The notes beneath the pieces are model-generated. The model ran no database searches. It worked only from the letters and a program-made list of their open reading frames with translations, and was not told the origin of the DNA. The position numbers and the translations under genes were made by a program. Positions 9,966-19,092 of a stretch of DNA of 64,000 nt are shown here, in pieces. Source of the DNA: Alteromonas macleodii (lineage in GTDB: Bacteria; Pseudomonadota; Gammaproteobacteria; Enterobacterales; Alteromonadaceae); the NCBI RefSeq assembly GCF_903772925.1, contig NZ_LR812090.1, positions 4,355,902 through 4,419,901 of the forward strand, in the 5' to 3' direction. Every line of letters begins with the position of its first letter. The stretch's first letter is position 1.

Positions 9966-11540
9966 ATGCATAAAGCCCTGACTCCCTCGCTATACTACAC
10001 GCTCATTGTTTCCCTTGGTGGATTCATATTTGGTTTTGATGCCAGCGTAATAGCCGGAGCCAATGGCTTTATTGACGCCGAATTTAACCTAAGTGATTGG
10101 CAGCAAGGTTTTGTAGTCAGCTCTCCCACGTTGGGCGCACTTATTGCCATGCTCTTTGCAGGTGGCATAAGCGATGCTATCGGAAGACGAAAAGCCCTGA
10201 TCCTTGTAGCTTTCTTGTATTTGCTTTCCTCCATAGGCTCTGCCCTTGCCCCTAGTTTCGAACTGCTAGTGCTGGCTCGCTTTATTGGCGGCATAGCATT
10301 TTGCTCTCTCATCATTGCCCCACTGTATATTTCAGAGATTAGCTCACCAGAAAACCGTGGAAAAATGGTATCGGTAAATCAACTCAACATTGTGTTTGGT
10401 TTCGCCTTGTCCTATTTCACTAACTACTACTTGCTACAACTTAGCGGCAGTGGAGCAGCTTGGGTTGCTGATTGGGGTTTAGACACTCACCTATGGCGCT
10501 ACATGCTAGGGCTTGAAGTCATTCCAGCCGCGCTGTGGTTTGGCCTACTATTTACTATTCCACGTAGTCCTCGATGGTTAGTACTAAAAGGTAGACAAGA
10601 AGAAGCAGAGCTGGTGATAAACCGCCTTTTCGATAAGGCACAAGCCCATGCACTTGTTAAGGATATTGCGTCTTCGCTTGATGAGAAGACTTGGACATTA
10701 CGCGAACGCCTTGGTTTTTTAAAAGCAAAAGCCATGCGCTTTCCTTTGATGGTAGGAATCATTATTGCCATTGCGCAGCAAATTACCGGCATCAACGTTA
10801 TCTTTTTCTATGCACCTACTATTTTTGAACAAAGCGGCGTGGGTACCAACGCCGCCTTTATGCAGGCAGTATGGATTGGTGTAGTGAATGTCGCCTTTAC
10901 TGTTGTGGCAATGATGACTATTGATAAGTGGGGTAGAAAGCCACTACTCATTGTGGGTTTGACCGGAGTTGTACTTAGCATGGCTATCTGCACCTATGGT
11001 TTCAAACAAGCCACTTACCAAGTTCAACAAACTGCGATTAGCACTATTCAAAAAGAGGCTCCCATCGCAGCAAGCAAATTAGAGCCTTTAACCAACCAAG
11101 TCTATTATTCGGACGTGGAGTTTAAACGCGCGCTCAAAACTGTTTTATCAAGTAAAGACTTTGATACTTACCAACAACCATTGCTAACCAGCAGTATCAC
11201 AATGAACGCGCCCTTAGTGCTATTTGGCATTATCGCGTTTGTAGCCTCTTTCGCTATGTCTTTAGGCCCTGTAATGTGGGCGATGCTAGCCGAAATTTTT
11301 CCTAATCAAACTCGTGGTTTAGCTATCTCTTTGGTGGGCGTGATTAACTCCTTAACCAGCTTTCTTGTTCAAATTATCTTTCCATGGGAGCTAGCTAACT
11401 TAGGCGCAGCCACAACATTTGCTATTTACGGCTGTTTTGCCTTAATCAGCCTCATTTTAGTTGCTAAGCTATTTCCGGAAACTAAGGGTAAAAGCTTAGA
11501 AGACATTTCAAGAAACTTTGAACATAAGGCTATGAAATAG
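9966..11540 (+). CDS. Sugar porter family MFS transporter
   Basis: A 524-residue transporter of the sugar porter (SP/XylE-type) family. Visible marks are the Gly-Arg-Arg-Lys loop after the second membrane segment, Pro-Arg-Ser-Pro-Arg-Trp-Leu before the central loop, Gln-Gln-Ile-Thr-Gly-Ile-Asn in helix 7, and a C-terminal Pro-Glu-Thr-Lys-Gly. A hydrophilic insertion of about 60 residues (near 350-415) lies between two C-terminal-half helices, longer than in XylE. The start codon is one base after the lacI stop codon, so translation is probably coupled. The end overlaps the convergent cydC gene by 11 bases. Confidence 0.92.
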   Translation: MHKALTPSLYYTLIVSLGGFIFGFDASVIAGANGFIDAEFNLSDWQQGFVVSSPTLGALIAMLFAGGISDAIGRRKALILVAFLYLLSSIGSALAPSFELLVLARFIGGIAFCSLIIAPLYISEISSPENRGKMVSVNQLNIVFGFALSYFTNYYLLQLSGSGAAWVADWGLDTHLWRYMLGLEVIPAALWFGLLFTIPRSPRWLVLKGRQEEAELVINRLFDKAQAHALVKDIASSLDEKTWTLRERLGFLKAKAMRFPLMVGIIIAIAQQITGINVIFFYAPTIFEQSGVGTNAAFMQAVWIGVVNVAFTVVAMMTIDKWGRKPLLIVGLTGVVLSMAICTYGFKQATYQVQQTAISTIQKEAPIAASKLEPLTNQVYYSDVEFKRALKTVLSSKDFDTYQQPLLTSSITMNAPLVLFGIIAFVASFAMSLGPVMWAMLAEIFPNQTRGLAISLVGVINSLTSFLVQIIFPWELANLGAATTFAIYGCFALISLILVAKLFPETKGKSLEDISRNFEHKAMK

Positions 11541-13140
11541 CGCACTGTGTTTGCAGTGAAGTTTTAATGTCGGCTTCGCCTAGTTGAAGGTGCGTTTTTA
11601 CGTTTAGCGCGTCTGGTGTTGTGTGGGATGCAACTAAAATCAATGTAGTAGCAGAAAGACTATTTAGTACCTCACTCACCTTTTGTTGTGTGTAAGAATC
11701 TAACCCCTCAAAAGGTTCATCTACAGCAAGAACTGGTGGCTTCGCTAGTATTGCACGAGCTAGCGCCAATCGCTTTCGCTCACCACCGGATAAAGGCCTT
11801 CCAGCTTTTCCTACCCAGTTCTTTAAAGGCAGAATCTCTTCCAAGCCAAGCGCAGACAACAACTCACTCATTTCATTTTGAGAAATATCGTTGCCCGCTG
11901 GGTCTAGGTTTAAGGATATACTGCCTGATAACACAATAGGTTCCTGCTCTACATAACGCCAGTTTGTCACCATACCCTCAGGCATACCTATACCGTCAAT
12001 TACGCGCAGCCCTGTAGCTGGCAGCAAACCAATAATTGACTGCAGCAAGGAAGACTTACCGCATCCCGACGGCCCCGAAACACAAACAACACCATTCGCA
12101 GGTAGCGAACTATTAACTATACTTGCATGTCGACCTTTAGCAGAAAACTGAATTAAATTAAGTGAGTGTATTATTTCTCTATCACGATACTGCTTAATTG
12201 GCGTGGCTTTAAGTTGCTTAAGAGCACTGACGCTTTGTTTATACTGCGCAAACTTACTTACACTTAAAAAGCCTGCACCTGCCCAGTCTGGCGCTGCCAA
12301 TAGAACCATAGGTATGACTATGGCGATAGGTGCAAATACAAAGGCCGACGCCACGGGTGAAACACCCGACATGACTAGAACAACAAATAAAAATGCTAAT
12401 CCTTGAAACCACCATGCTGTTCTTTGTGCCTTAGCTTTTTGCGCCTGCTGATAACGCCATACCTGACTAGCACTCGGTATTTTAGTGCTGTCAGGGTTAG
12501 ATGTGGCAGGATCACTTTCAATCATCGATTTGTCCAGATGCCAAATGGCACTGCGGTTGAAAAAATCGGAAGATTGCTGGCGAAATAGCTTGTTTGCTTT
12601 ATTGGCTTTTTTCGCAAGCGTTAGTGCGCTTAGGCCTTGCACGGCCACAGAAACTAGCCAAGCAACAAGTAGCGCCAGAATATAAAAAGCGCCTGGGAGG
12701 TCGAGGTACACCGCAGCAGCGCACAAACCTGTGAAGATAAATACAACGCTTGATAGAGGGGCAACCCATGCAATCCATTTGCTCGCAAGCTCTTCAGTAT
12801 GTTGCGCTAGTGCTTCTGTGGTATAGGCCTTATCAGTAATCTGACTGTTTTCTAGCTGACGAAAAACGCGCACCCGTGCTTTTGCAATGCGTGCTAGGAG
12901 GTCATTGTGTCCGAACCACATACTGGCATAACCTGACGCAATACGAAGGAGCGCCAAAGCGCGAATGACCACAGCAGGTATTACATAGTTAAACCCCACT
13001 GGCGCGATTGCACTAATCGCGATAAACCAAGCAGAAATAACAAGAATACTAATCCCCGCTATGCCATGCAAAAGAGCCAGTAGTAACGTCAGATAAGCGG
13101 GTTTTCCATTATTCAAAACCGAAACTCCTTTTCTGATCAT
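11530..13140 (-). CDS. cydC: CydC, subunit of the CydDC cysteine/glutathione ABC exporter
   Basis: One half of the heterodimeric ABC exporter CydDC, which moves cysteine/glutathione to the periplasm and is needed for cytochrome bd assembly. The N-terminal half has about six membrane helices. The C-terminal ATPase shows Walker A Gly-Pro-Ser-Gly-Cys-Gly-Lys-Ser, signature Leu-Ser-Gly-Gly-Glu and Walker B Val-Leu-Ala-Val-Asp-Glu-Pro. Start choice is uncertain. I use the ATG at 13140, but a TTG at 13116 has a clear AGGAG about 8 bases upstream and sits at the cydD stop codon. The gene overlaps the end of cydD and is the last gene of the cyd cluster. Confidence 0.93.
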   Translation of the reverse strand: MIRKGVSVLNNGKPAYLTLLLALLHGIAGISILVISAWFIAISAIAPVGFNYVIPAVVIRALALLRIASGYASMWFGHNDLLARIAKARVRVFRQLENSQITDKAYTTEALAQHTEELASKWIAWVAPLSSVVFIFTGLCAAAVYLDLPGAFYILALLVAWLVSVAVQGLSALTLAKKANKANKLFRQQSSDFFNRSAIWHLDKSMIESDPATSNPDSTKIPSASQVWRYQQAQKAKAQRTAWWFQGLAFLFVVLVMSGVSPVASAFVFAPIAIVIPMVLLAAPDWAGAGFLSVSKFAQYKQSVSALKQLKATPIKQYRDREIIHSLNLIQFSAKGRHASIVNSSLPANGVVCVSGPSGCGKSSLLQSIIGLLPATGLRVIDGIGMPEGMVTNWRYVEQEPIVLSGSISLNLDPAGNDISQNEMSELLSALGLEEILPLKNWVGKAGRPLSGGERKRLALARAILAKPPVLAVDEPFEGLDSYTQQKVSEVLNSLSATTLILVASHTTPDALNVKTHLQLGEADIKTSLQTQCAIS

Positions 13141-14944
13141 TTGAATTTTTATTGACAGCACTGGTTACTACTTTCACTACACTTGCTACATCACAATCGT
13201 AATTGCCATGTTCTATACCAGTGTCGCTGTGATCATTATTCGCTTCAGTATTTGCTTGGTTGAGTGACGTTTTTTTCTCAACCGACCAAAACTGATTAAA
13301 CCAATTACTTGGCAATGCTTTGTGAGAAGCCCATATCAAGGTTTTGCTCTCGCCCAAACGCTTAATCAACTGAGCTAGCCTATGGTGTTGCTCATCGGGT
13401 AGATGTGCGGTTGGTTCATCGAGAAGCCAGATACTTTCATCACGTAATAGCGCTCTTGCCAGTGACAAACGCTGTGCTTCACCGCCTGAAAGTTGAGGGT
13501 AGTCTGTCATCACAGTATCAAGCCCATAGGGCAACAGTGTTAGCCAAGCTTCAAGTTCAACGTCTTGCAATGCGGTCATTAAGATGTCATCGGAGTGGGT
13601 ATCGTTAAGACATAGGTTCTCTCGCACTGAACCTGGCGTGATGACTGGGTGCTGAGTGATCCACACTACTGGCTGTTCGAATTTATGGGTCGCTGGCCTT
13701 TGGCCACTAAGCGCCTCTAACAATAAGGTTTTGCCCGCTCCAGATTTCCCATTAAGGAGCACCTTATCGCCTTTTGAGATTATCAAGGAGTTAGCTTTTA
13801 GTAAGGCAGGTTGTACGTGCCCTTCTTTAAGTGAAGCGGGCTCACGCAAGTCAAACACGTTGAAGTTAGAAGCATCTAGTAACCGTGACATTTCTTCAGG
13901 ATTATCGGCGCTATGAGCACAAGATTGTAGTGAAATCGTATTAGCCACGTGTGAGTACAAGGGAGCCAGTTCTTGTTGCGCTGCTTCAGCCTGAGCTTTT
14001 TGATGATACACCTGCCCCAGTTTTTTCATTTCACTTAGTAACAAGGGTACGGTAAGTAAAATCCATAAGCCTTGCTGCAAGGTTATAGCCGGGCCAATTT
14101 CAAGCTCACCTAATAGCGAAAACCCAATAAATACCGCCACTAACGCAACAGCAAGAGTGGCAAAAAAATCGAGCACACTATTAGATAAAAACGCGACACT
14201 GACGATTTTCATTGTACGTGTATTCAAATGTTCGCTTGCTTCTTTTAGCAGGGCAGTTTGTCTTTGATGCGCTTGAAAATTTGATAGCATCGGCAACGCC
14301 GCTAAGCGATCTGTAAATAAGCTTCCCAGCCTTTCAAGAGCGACAAAGTGTTTACGATGCAGTGCAGCTGCGCCCTTACCAACAATAATCATGAAAAGCG
14401 GCACAACGGGCAGAGTGATAAGTAAACCAAAGCCAATAACGGGATTGACATAAAAAATCACTGTTAATGCTAATAAAGGCACTACAACGGCTATTGTTTG
14501 CTGAACACGATATTCCAATGCCCAATCTGTAAAAGCTTGTAGATTCTGTAACCAAAGCGTTTGCCAATAATAGACTGAGTTTTGGCGAACTAATGCGTGC
14601 TGTCGAAGGACAAATATCTTCTTTAATTGCATCTCTAATTTGGCAAGCACAGCGGTCTTCGCTTGGTACGACAACCGATTCACTACTCCCTGAAATAACC
14701 AGGTTATTCCTAAGCAAACAGATAAACCCAAAAGGTCACTTTGTAACGCAGGTGTTTTATGCACCACCCAATCTTGTGCAATGTTAGAAAAATAGTAAAA
14801 GCCAATAATCAAAGAAAAAAGCGACAAACACTTAACTGCTACCTGTGACATAAGCGAACGGCGCAGGCCAAGCATGTGCGCGCTATCCATTTCCTTACCC
14901 CACTGAGTAAGCGTTTGTCTGTTGGGAACCTTTTCTTTGATCAC
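13109..14944 (-). CDS. cydD: CydD, subunit of the CydDC cysteine/glutathione ABC exporter
   Basis: Partner of CydC in the inner-membrane thiol exporter. The 611 residues comprise six predicted membrane helices and an ATPase with Walker A Gly-Lys-Ser-Gly-Ala-Gly-Lys-Thr and signature Leu-Ser-Gly-Gly-Glu-Ala-Gln-Arg. A hydrophilic, Asn/Asp-rich tail of about 45 residues follows the ATPase and looks dispensable. The gene follows cydX after 196 bases and precedes cydC with overlap, so all five cyd genes could share transcripts from the promoter upstream of cydA. Confidence 0.93.
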   Translation of the reverse strand: MIKEKVPNRQTLTQWGKEMDSAHMLGLRRSLMSQVAVKCLSLFSLIIGFYYFSNIAQDWVVHKTPALQSDLLGLSVCLGITWLFQGVVNRLSYQAKTAVLAKLEMQLKKIFVLRQHALVRQNSVYYWQTLWLQNLQAFTDWALEYRVQQTIAVVVPLLALTVIFYVNPVIGFGLLITLPVVPLFMIIVGKGAAALHRKHFVALERLGSLFTDRLAALPMLSNFQAHQRQTALLKEASEHLNTRTMKIVSVAFLSNSVLDFFATLAVALVAVFIGFSLLGELEIGPAITLQQGLWILLTVPLLLSEMKKLGQVYHQKAQAEAAQQELAPLYSHVANTISLQSCAHSADNPEEMSRLLDASNFNVFDLREPASLKEGHVQPALLKANSLIISKGDKVLLNGKSGAGKTLLLEALSGQRPATHKFEQPVVWITQHPVITPGSVRENLCLNDTHSDDILMTALQDVELEAWLTLLPYGLDTVMTDYPQLSGGEAQRLSLARALLRDESIWLLDEPTAHLPDEQHHRLAQLIKRLGESKTLIWASHKALPSNWFNQFWSVEKKTSLNQANTEANNDHSDTGIEHGNYDCDVASVVKVVTSAVNKNSNDQKRSFGFE

Positions 14945-15062
14945 TGTTAGTTTCTATCTTTTTTGTTGTTTCGTTTCTTATAAGTGGTGGAGAGCTTGCT
15001 GCAAAAAAGCCCCCTTCCACCTTTCAATAATTCTGATAGCGCGGACTTCCCCCCGCTTTCAA

Positions 15063-15090
15063 ACCTTCAGCAGCAGAGGCTGCTGAAGGT
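15063..15090. other. Strong hairpin between cydX and cydD
   Basis: A perfect 12-bp inverted repeat (15063-15074 with 15079-15090) with a 4-base loop. There is no T-run on either side, so it is probably an RNA processing or stability element that sets cydABX and cydDC levels apart, not a terminator. Confidence 0.6.
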
Positions 15091-15140
15091 CCCCCATGGA
15101 TAGGTTAACGGCGTGTTCTGCGGCCAGCCTACCTCCATTT

Positions 15141-15254
15141 CTATTCTTGGTCTTCGGGTCTATCCATGTTCTCCGTTGACTCTAACCACATGGCGTTAAG
15201 AATGCCGAAAGAGCACGCCAGTAAAACTCCCAATATCCACGCGAAATACCACAT
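15141..15254 (-). CDS. cydX: CydX, small subunit of cytochrome bd oxidase
   Basis: A 37-residue single-span membrane protein that stabilises the heme centres of cytochrome bd-I. The sequence begins Met-Trp-Tyr-Phe-Ala-Trp-Ile-Leu-Gly-Val-Leu-Leu-Ala-Cys-Ser-Phe-Gly, the CydX/YbgT signature, then an Asn-Ala-Met-Trp-Leu-Glu stretch and an acidic tail. It starts 10 bases after cydB, with AAGGAGAGGG just upstream of the ATG. It is short enough to be missed by automatic gene calling. Confidence 0.93.
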   Translation of the reverse strand: MWYFAWILGVLLACSFGILNAMWLESTENMDRPEDQE

Positions 15255-15264
15255 AGCCCTCTCC

Positions 15265-16401
15265 TTAATAAATGGTGTGAGATTGGTCAAGATCATCGTT
15301 TTTAATGCGACCGCGCATTACGTAGAAGCTATAAGCCGTATAGCTAAGTACAATAGGTACAAAGATGCAGGCAACGATGAACATAACGTTCAGTGTCATA
15401 TGACTAGACGTAGCGTCCCATACTGTAAGGCTGGCTTCTGGCATTGTGATGCTTGGCATTAAAAACGGGAACATTGAAAAGCCCGCAGTTAAAATTACGC
15501 CAGTGATAAACAGTGCACTTGATACGAACGCCATACCCGGGTTGCCTTTCTTAGAGAAGAACGCGCAGGCAAGACCAGCCACTACACCTAATACAGGGGC
15601 TATCACCATGAAAGGATATTTGCTGTAATTGCTCATCCAAGCGCCAGCCTCAATGGCAACCTCTTTCTTAAGCGGGTTCGATGTAGCAATGGTGTCTACC
15701 GCAGAGGTAATTACAAAGCCATCTAAACCAAATGCTACCCAAAAACCTGCAATGACAAACAATGCAACGCCTACCATACTCAATATTACAGACACAGTTC
15801 GTGCGCGAACTTCAATAAAGCCATCAGTTTTCATTTGTAACCAAGTTGCGCCATGGTTAAGTAAAATAGCCACCGACAGTAACCCACTCACTAAGGCAAA
15901 AGGTGTTAGCAGCCCGAAGAACGACCCTGTATAAGTAGATTTCAGAGTAGTATCTAATTCGAAAGGCACCCCTAATAGCAGGTTACCGAACGCAACACCG
16001 AAGATGAGCGAAGGAATGATACCACCAGCAAATAAGGCCCAGTCCCAAGCTTTGCGCCACTGTGGGTTAGGCAATTTACTGCGGTAATCGAAGCCAATTG
16101 GACGCATCCATAAGGCGATTAGTGTCAATGCTAAAGCAAGATAAAAGCCGGAAAACGCCGTAGCATAAATCATCGGCCACGCAGCAAAGATTGCACCACC
16201 TGCTGTAATAAACCACACCTGATTACCATCCCAGTGAGGCCCAACAGTGTTAATCATCACGCGTCGCTCTTTATCGTTTTTACCGATAAGTGTAAGCAAG
16301 GCACCCACACCTAAATCGAAGCCGTCAGTTACGGCGAATCCAATTAGCAGAACGCCAACTAAGCACCACCAAATGACACGTAACAGTTCATAATCAATCA
16401 T
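15265..16401 (-). CDS. cydB: Cytochrome bd ubiquinol oxidase subunit II
   Basis: Subunit II of the quinol oxidase that reduces O2 to water with high affinity. The 378-residue protein has about eight or nine hydrophobic segments and the family opening with [13 protein letters not shown]. The conserved [10 protein letters not shown] motif lies near residues 53-62. It overlaps cydA by four bases (ATGA), which implies translational coupling. Confidence 0.97.
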   Translation of the reverse strand: MIDYELLRVIWWCLVGVLLIGFAVTDGFDLGVGALLTLIGKNDKERRVMINTVGPHWDGNQVWFITAGGAIFAAWPMIYATAFSGFYLALALTLIALWMRPIGFDYRSKLPNPQWRKAWDWALFAGGIIPSLIFGVAFGNLLLGVPFELDTTLKSTYTGSFFGLLTPFALVSGLLSVAILLNHGATWLQMKTDGFIEVRARTVSVILSMVGVALFVIAGFWVAFGLDGFVITSAVDTIATSNPLKKEVAIEAGAWMSNYSKYPFMVIAPVLGVVAGLACAFFSKKGNPGMAFVSSALFITGVILTAGFSMFPFLMPSITMPEASLTVWDATSSHMTLNVMFIVACIFVPIVLSYTAYSFYVMRGRIKNDDLDQSHTIY

Positions 16402-17978
16402 GCTTTTGCTCCTTGCTCATCAAGGTCAATAAGATCAAGTTCGGCCTCAATTTTGGTGTCTTCTGGAGGCACCGGACCTTTTTTCGCAAACTTTTTCATC
16501 AAATAAAAGCCGATTATGAACATTATTGTGTAGAAGACGGTATAGGCCACAATGGTGGTTACCACATCACTAATAGCTAGATTAGACACAGAGGTATGCA
16601 CCGGCAGCACTTCTGCTATAGACCACGGCTGGCGACCATACTCTGCAACGAACCAGCCTGCTTCGCACGCTACCCAAGGAAGCGGCAGGCCATATAGTGC
16701 GCCTTTTAGCAGCCAGCGAGGCTGAGTAATTTTATGTTTTGTGCTGTAGTAGAAAGCACATAAGAAAAGCGCTAGCATGATAAAGCCGGCAGCAACCATG
16801 ATACGGAAACTCCAAAATAGCGGCGCTACCGGAGGAATGCTGTAGTCAACTGCTTGCTGAATGGCAGTTTCTGAAGGGTTAGAAACATTATCGGTATAAG
16901 GTTCTAACAGCATGGCGTACCCAAGGCTGTCTTTGTTCGCTTCAAAAGCAGCGCGCTGCTCAGCTGTCGCAGTGCCGTTTCTTACATCATCTAGCACTTC
17001 GTATGCTTTGATGCCGCTTAAAATACGTTCGCGGTTTTCTTCTTTTAAATCTTTTATACCTTTTACTTCTTCAGTTAATGAACGTGTAGCAATAATGCCC
17101 ATTGCCCATGGAATCTGAAGTGCGTACTCGGTTTCTTCTTTTTCATCGTTCGGTATACCGAAAACGGTAAATGGTGCAGGTGCTGGGTGGGTTTCGTACT
17201 CAGCTTCTACGGCAGCCAACTTCACTTTTTGTACGTCACCAAGCTCGTAGCCACTCTCATCGCCCAACACGATAACTGATAAGGTCGCCGCTAAACCAAA
17301 GCTTGCGGCTATAGCGAATGAGCGACGCGCAAAAGCGATGTGTTTATGATTAAGCAGGTAATAGCTTGAAATGGCTAATACGAACATAGCGCCAGTCACA
17401 TAACCTGCAGATACCGTGTGAACGAACTTAACCTGCGCAACCGGGTTAAAAACAACCTCAGCAAAGCTGGTCATTTCCATACGCATGGCTTCAAAGTTAA
17501 ATTCAGCGCCTACTGGATACTGCATCCAACCATTAGCGATTAAGATCCATAATGCTGAGAAGTTTGAGCCTATAGCCACCAACCAGGTTGCCATAAGGTG
17601 TTTAACCTTAGACATTTTGTCCCAGCCAAAGAAGAACAACCCCACGAAGGTAGATTCCAGGAAGAACGCCATCAATCCTTCAATAGCCAGCGGTGCTCCA
17701 AAGATATCGCCCACGTAGTGAGAATAATATGACCAGTTCATGCCGAACTGGAACTCCATGGTTAAGCCAGTAGCTACCCCAATGGCAAAGTTAATTCCAA
17801 ACAGTTTTCCCCAAAACTGGGTCATTTGCTTGTATATCTCTTTACCTGTCATTACGTAAACGGATTCCATAATGGCAAGTAAAAAGCTAAGCCCTAACGT
17901 TAAGGGTACAAAAATAAAGTGGAACATCGCAGTTAATGCAAATTGCCACCGCGATAGTTCTATTAACGTATCGCTCAT
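16398..17978 (-). CDS. cydA: Cytochrome bd ubiquinol oxidase subunit I
   Basis: Heme-carrying subunit I of cytochrome bd. The 526 residues match the length of CydA proteins with a long quinol (Q) loop. The Q-loop region lies roughly at residues 240-380. The Glu-Tyr-Gly-Arg-Gln-Pro-Trp motif near residue 450 is diagnostic. It is the first gene of cydABX-DC. The upstream region (17979-18343) holds a sigma-54-type promoter at 18096-18111 and a 12-bp inverted repeat at 18244-18275, which would be unusual control for this operon. Confidence 0.97.
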   Translation of the reverse strand: MSDTLIELSRWQFALTAMFHFIFVPLTLGLSFLLAIMESVYVMTGKEIYKQMTQFWGKLFGINFAIGVATGLTMEFQFGMNWSYYSHYVGDIFGAPLAIEGLMAFFLESTFVGLFFFGWDKMSKVKHLMATWLVAIGSNFSALWILIANGWMQYPVGAEFNFEAMRMEMTSFAEVVFNPVAQVKFVHTVSAGYVTGAMFVLAISSYYLLNHKHIAFARRSFAIAASFGLAATLSVIVLGDESGYELGDVQKVKLAAVEAEYETHPAPAPFTVFGIPNDEKEETEYALQIPWAMGIIATRSLTEEVKGIKDLKEENRERILSGIKAYEVLDDVRNGTATAEQRAAFEANKDSLGYAMLLEPYTDNVSNPSETAIQQAVDYSIPPVAPLFWSFRIMVAAGFIMLALFLCAFYYSTKHKITQPRWLLKGALYGLPLPWVACEAGWFVAEYGRQPWSIAEVLPVHTSVSNLAISDVVTTIVAYTVFYTIMFIIGFYLMKKFAKKGPVPPEDTKIEAELDLIDLDEQGAKA

Positions 17979-18095
17979 GGGTTATCTCCCTTTTCAAGCA
18001 GGTGCGCTAAGCGCATGAAATAAAAATGGGTCGTTTAATATTCAGTGGGATATCTACTGAAATTTCAGCGTTGGCAGCTTTATCAGCTTTGTTAG

Positions 18096-18111
18096 AGCAC
18101 GGTCTGTGCCA
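18096..18111 (-). promoter_or_regulatory. Sigma-54 (-24/-12) promoter candidate for the cyd operon
   Basis: On the minus strand the sequence is TGGCACAGACCGTGCT. It keeps TGGCAC, the exact GG-N10-GC spacing and TGC of the sigma-54 consensus, missing only the first T of the -12 element. The predicted start site is about 107 bases upstream of the cydA ATG. Confidence 0.72.
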
Positions 18112-18243
18112 CTTGCCAAATTGGTTTCACTTTAAAAGCAAAGCTTGGTCGCAGAACGGCATCTTCGTACGCTGCGGGAGGATTATTCCATGGTCGAAAG
18201 TTGAGCACTTTGATCCATCGCAAGAATCTAATATGAAAACCGC

Positions 18244-18275
18244 GTCATTTTTGTCAACAAAGAGACAAAAATGAC
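18244..18275. promoter_or_regulatory. 12-bp inverted repeat, candidate enhancer site
   Basis: A perfect inverted repeat GTCATTTTTGTC ... GACAAAAATGAC has an 8-base spacer. It is centred about 175 bp upstream of the predicted cyd start site, the usual distance for a sigma-54 activator site. No T-run follows, so a terminator role for the upstream gene is less likely. Apart from this and the promoter, I see nothing else in 17979-18343. Confidence 0.5.
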
Positions 18276-18343
18276 ACGAAGGAGAGGAGAATGTTAAGTA
18301 CTTTGTGAGTGAGACACTGTGGGACTAAGTTGTAAAATCACCG

Positions 18344-18964
18344 CTATTCAGGTTGATATGTAAGCGTGAAAGCACCGCGCAAATCACCAACCGTAAACCC
18401 CGTAGCTTGGTCATCAGGGTAATGCTTGGCAATAACGTCTTTCACAGCAGGGGCTACATTAGTGCCATGGCACGCCATACAAAGTTGACCTTGTTCAATG
18501 GCCATCATGTAGCGAAATTCACCGCTTTCATCATCATACTGATATGCGTCTAAGGGTCTTTTAAGCGGTTCACTAGTTAGTTTGTTTTTCTCTAAAAGGC
18601 CAGAAAAATGCGCTAGCTGTTCCCGCTCCCAGCCATCCGGTGCATTATCCGGGTTACGTACTTTGAGTGAAGTACGTCCTACCGACCAACCATTCTTGCT
18701 TAGGCTATCAGCAATTGGCCCTGCGGCTAATTGACACTCTTCTACGCCCGCTGTTAAACCACCAGATCTTATAGCTTGTTGAAGTCGCGTTTTTAGCCCG
18801 GCGCCAAGCGCTTTTACGTGCCCTTTAGCCTGTTTGATTTTTATTTGAGCCTCGCCTTCTTGCGCATCAATATTAGTCATTTGAGGTTTTTCAGCGAGAC
18901 TACAGCTGCTTAACATTGCGCTTAATATCGTGCTTAACGCCATTAAAGCCACATATTTATTCAT
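18344..18964 (-). CDS. DUF3365 (Tll0287-like) c-heme lipoprotein
   Basis: A 206-residue exported protein. It has a lipoprotein signal with Leu-Ser-Ser-Cys (Cys21), then a domain resembling the DUF3365/Tll0287-like family of PAS-like, heme-binding sensors. A c-type heme motif Cys-Met-Ala-Cys-His lies at residues 162-166. The role is unknown. It may sense redox state or a gas, or carry electrons in the periplasm. It lies between cydA and the sigma-54 activator and has its own TGGCACA-type promoter candidate at 19029-19044. Confidence 0.8.
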   Translation of the reverse strand: MNKYVALMALSTILSAMLSSCSLAEKPQMTNIDAQEGEAQIKIKQAKGHVKALGAGLKTRLQQAIRSGGLTAGVEECQLAAGPIADSLSKNGWSVGRTSLKVRNPDNAPDGWEREQLAHFSGLLEKNKLTSEPLKRPLDAYQYDDESGEFRYMMAIEQGQLCMACHGTNVAPAVKDVIAKHYPDDQATGFTVGDLRGAFTLTYQPE

Positions 18965-19028
18965 AAGGTAACGCTCCTGATAACTGAGTTTATGGCTACT
19001 AAAGCCAAGTCATTTATCTCAAACATTG

Positions 19029-19044
19029 AACAAGCTTTGTGCCA
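19029..19044 (-). promoter_or_regulatory. Sigma-54 promoter candidate for the DUF3365 gene
   Basis: On the minus strand the sequence is TGGCACAAAGCTTGTT. It matches TGGCACR-N4-TTGCW except for T in place of the C of the -12 GC. The predicted start is about 54 bases before the ATG. Confidence 0.5.
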
Positions 19045-19092
19045 GTATGTTAAATTGATGAAATAAAATTAGAATTAACTAATACGCTGACA

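Noticed and set aside
18026..18274. 82-codon plus-strand frame upstream of cydA
   Set aside because: It has no ribosome site or protein-like pattern and covers the promoter and inverted repeat, so it is probably chance.
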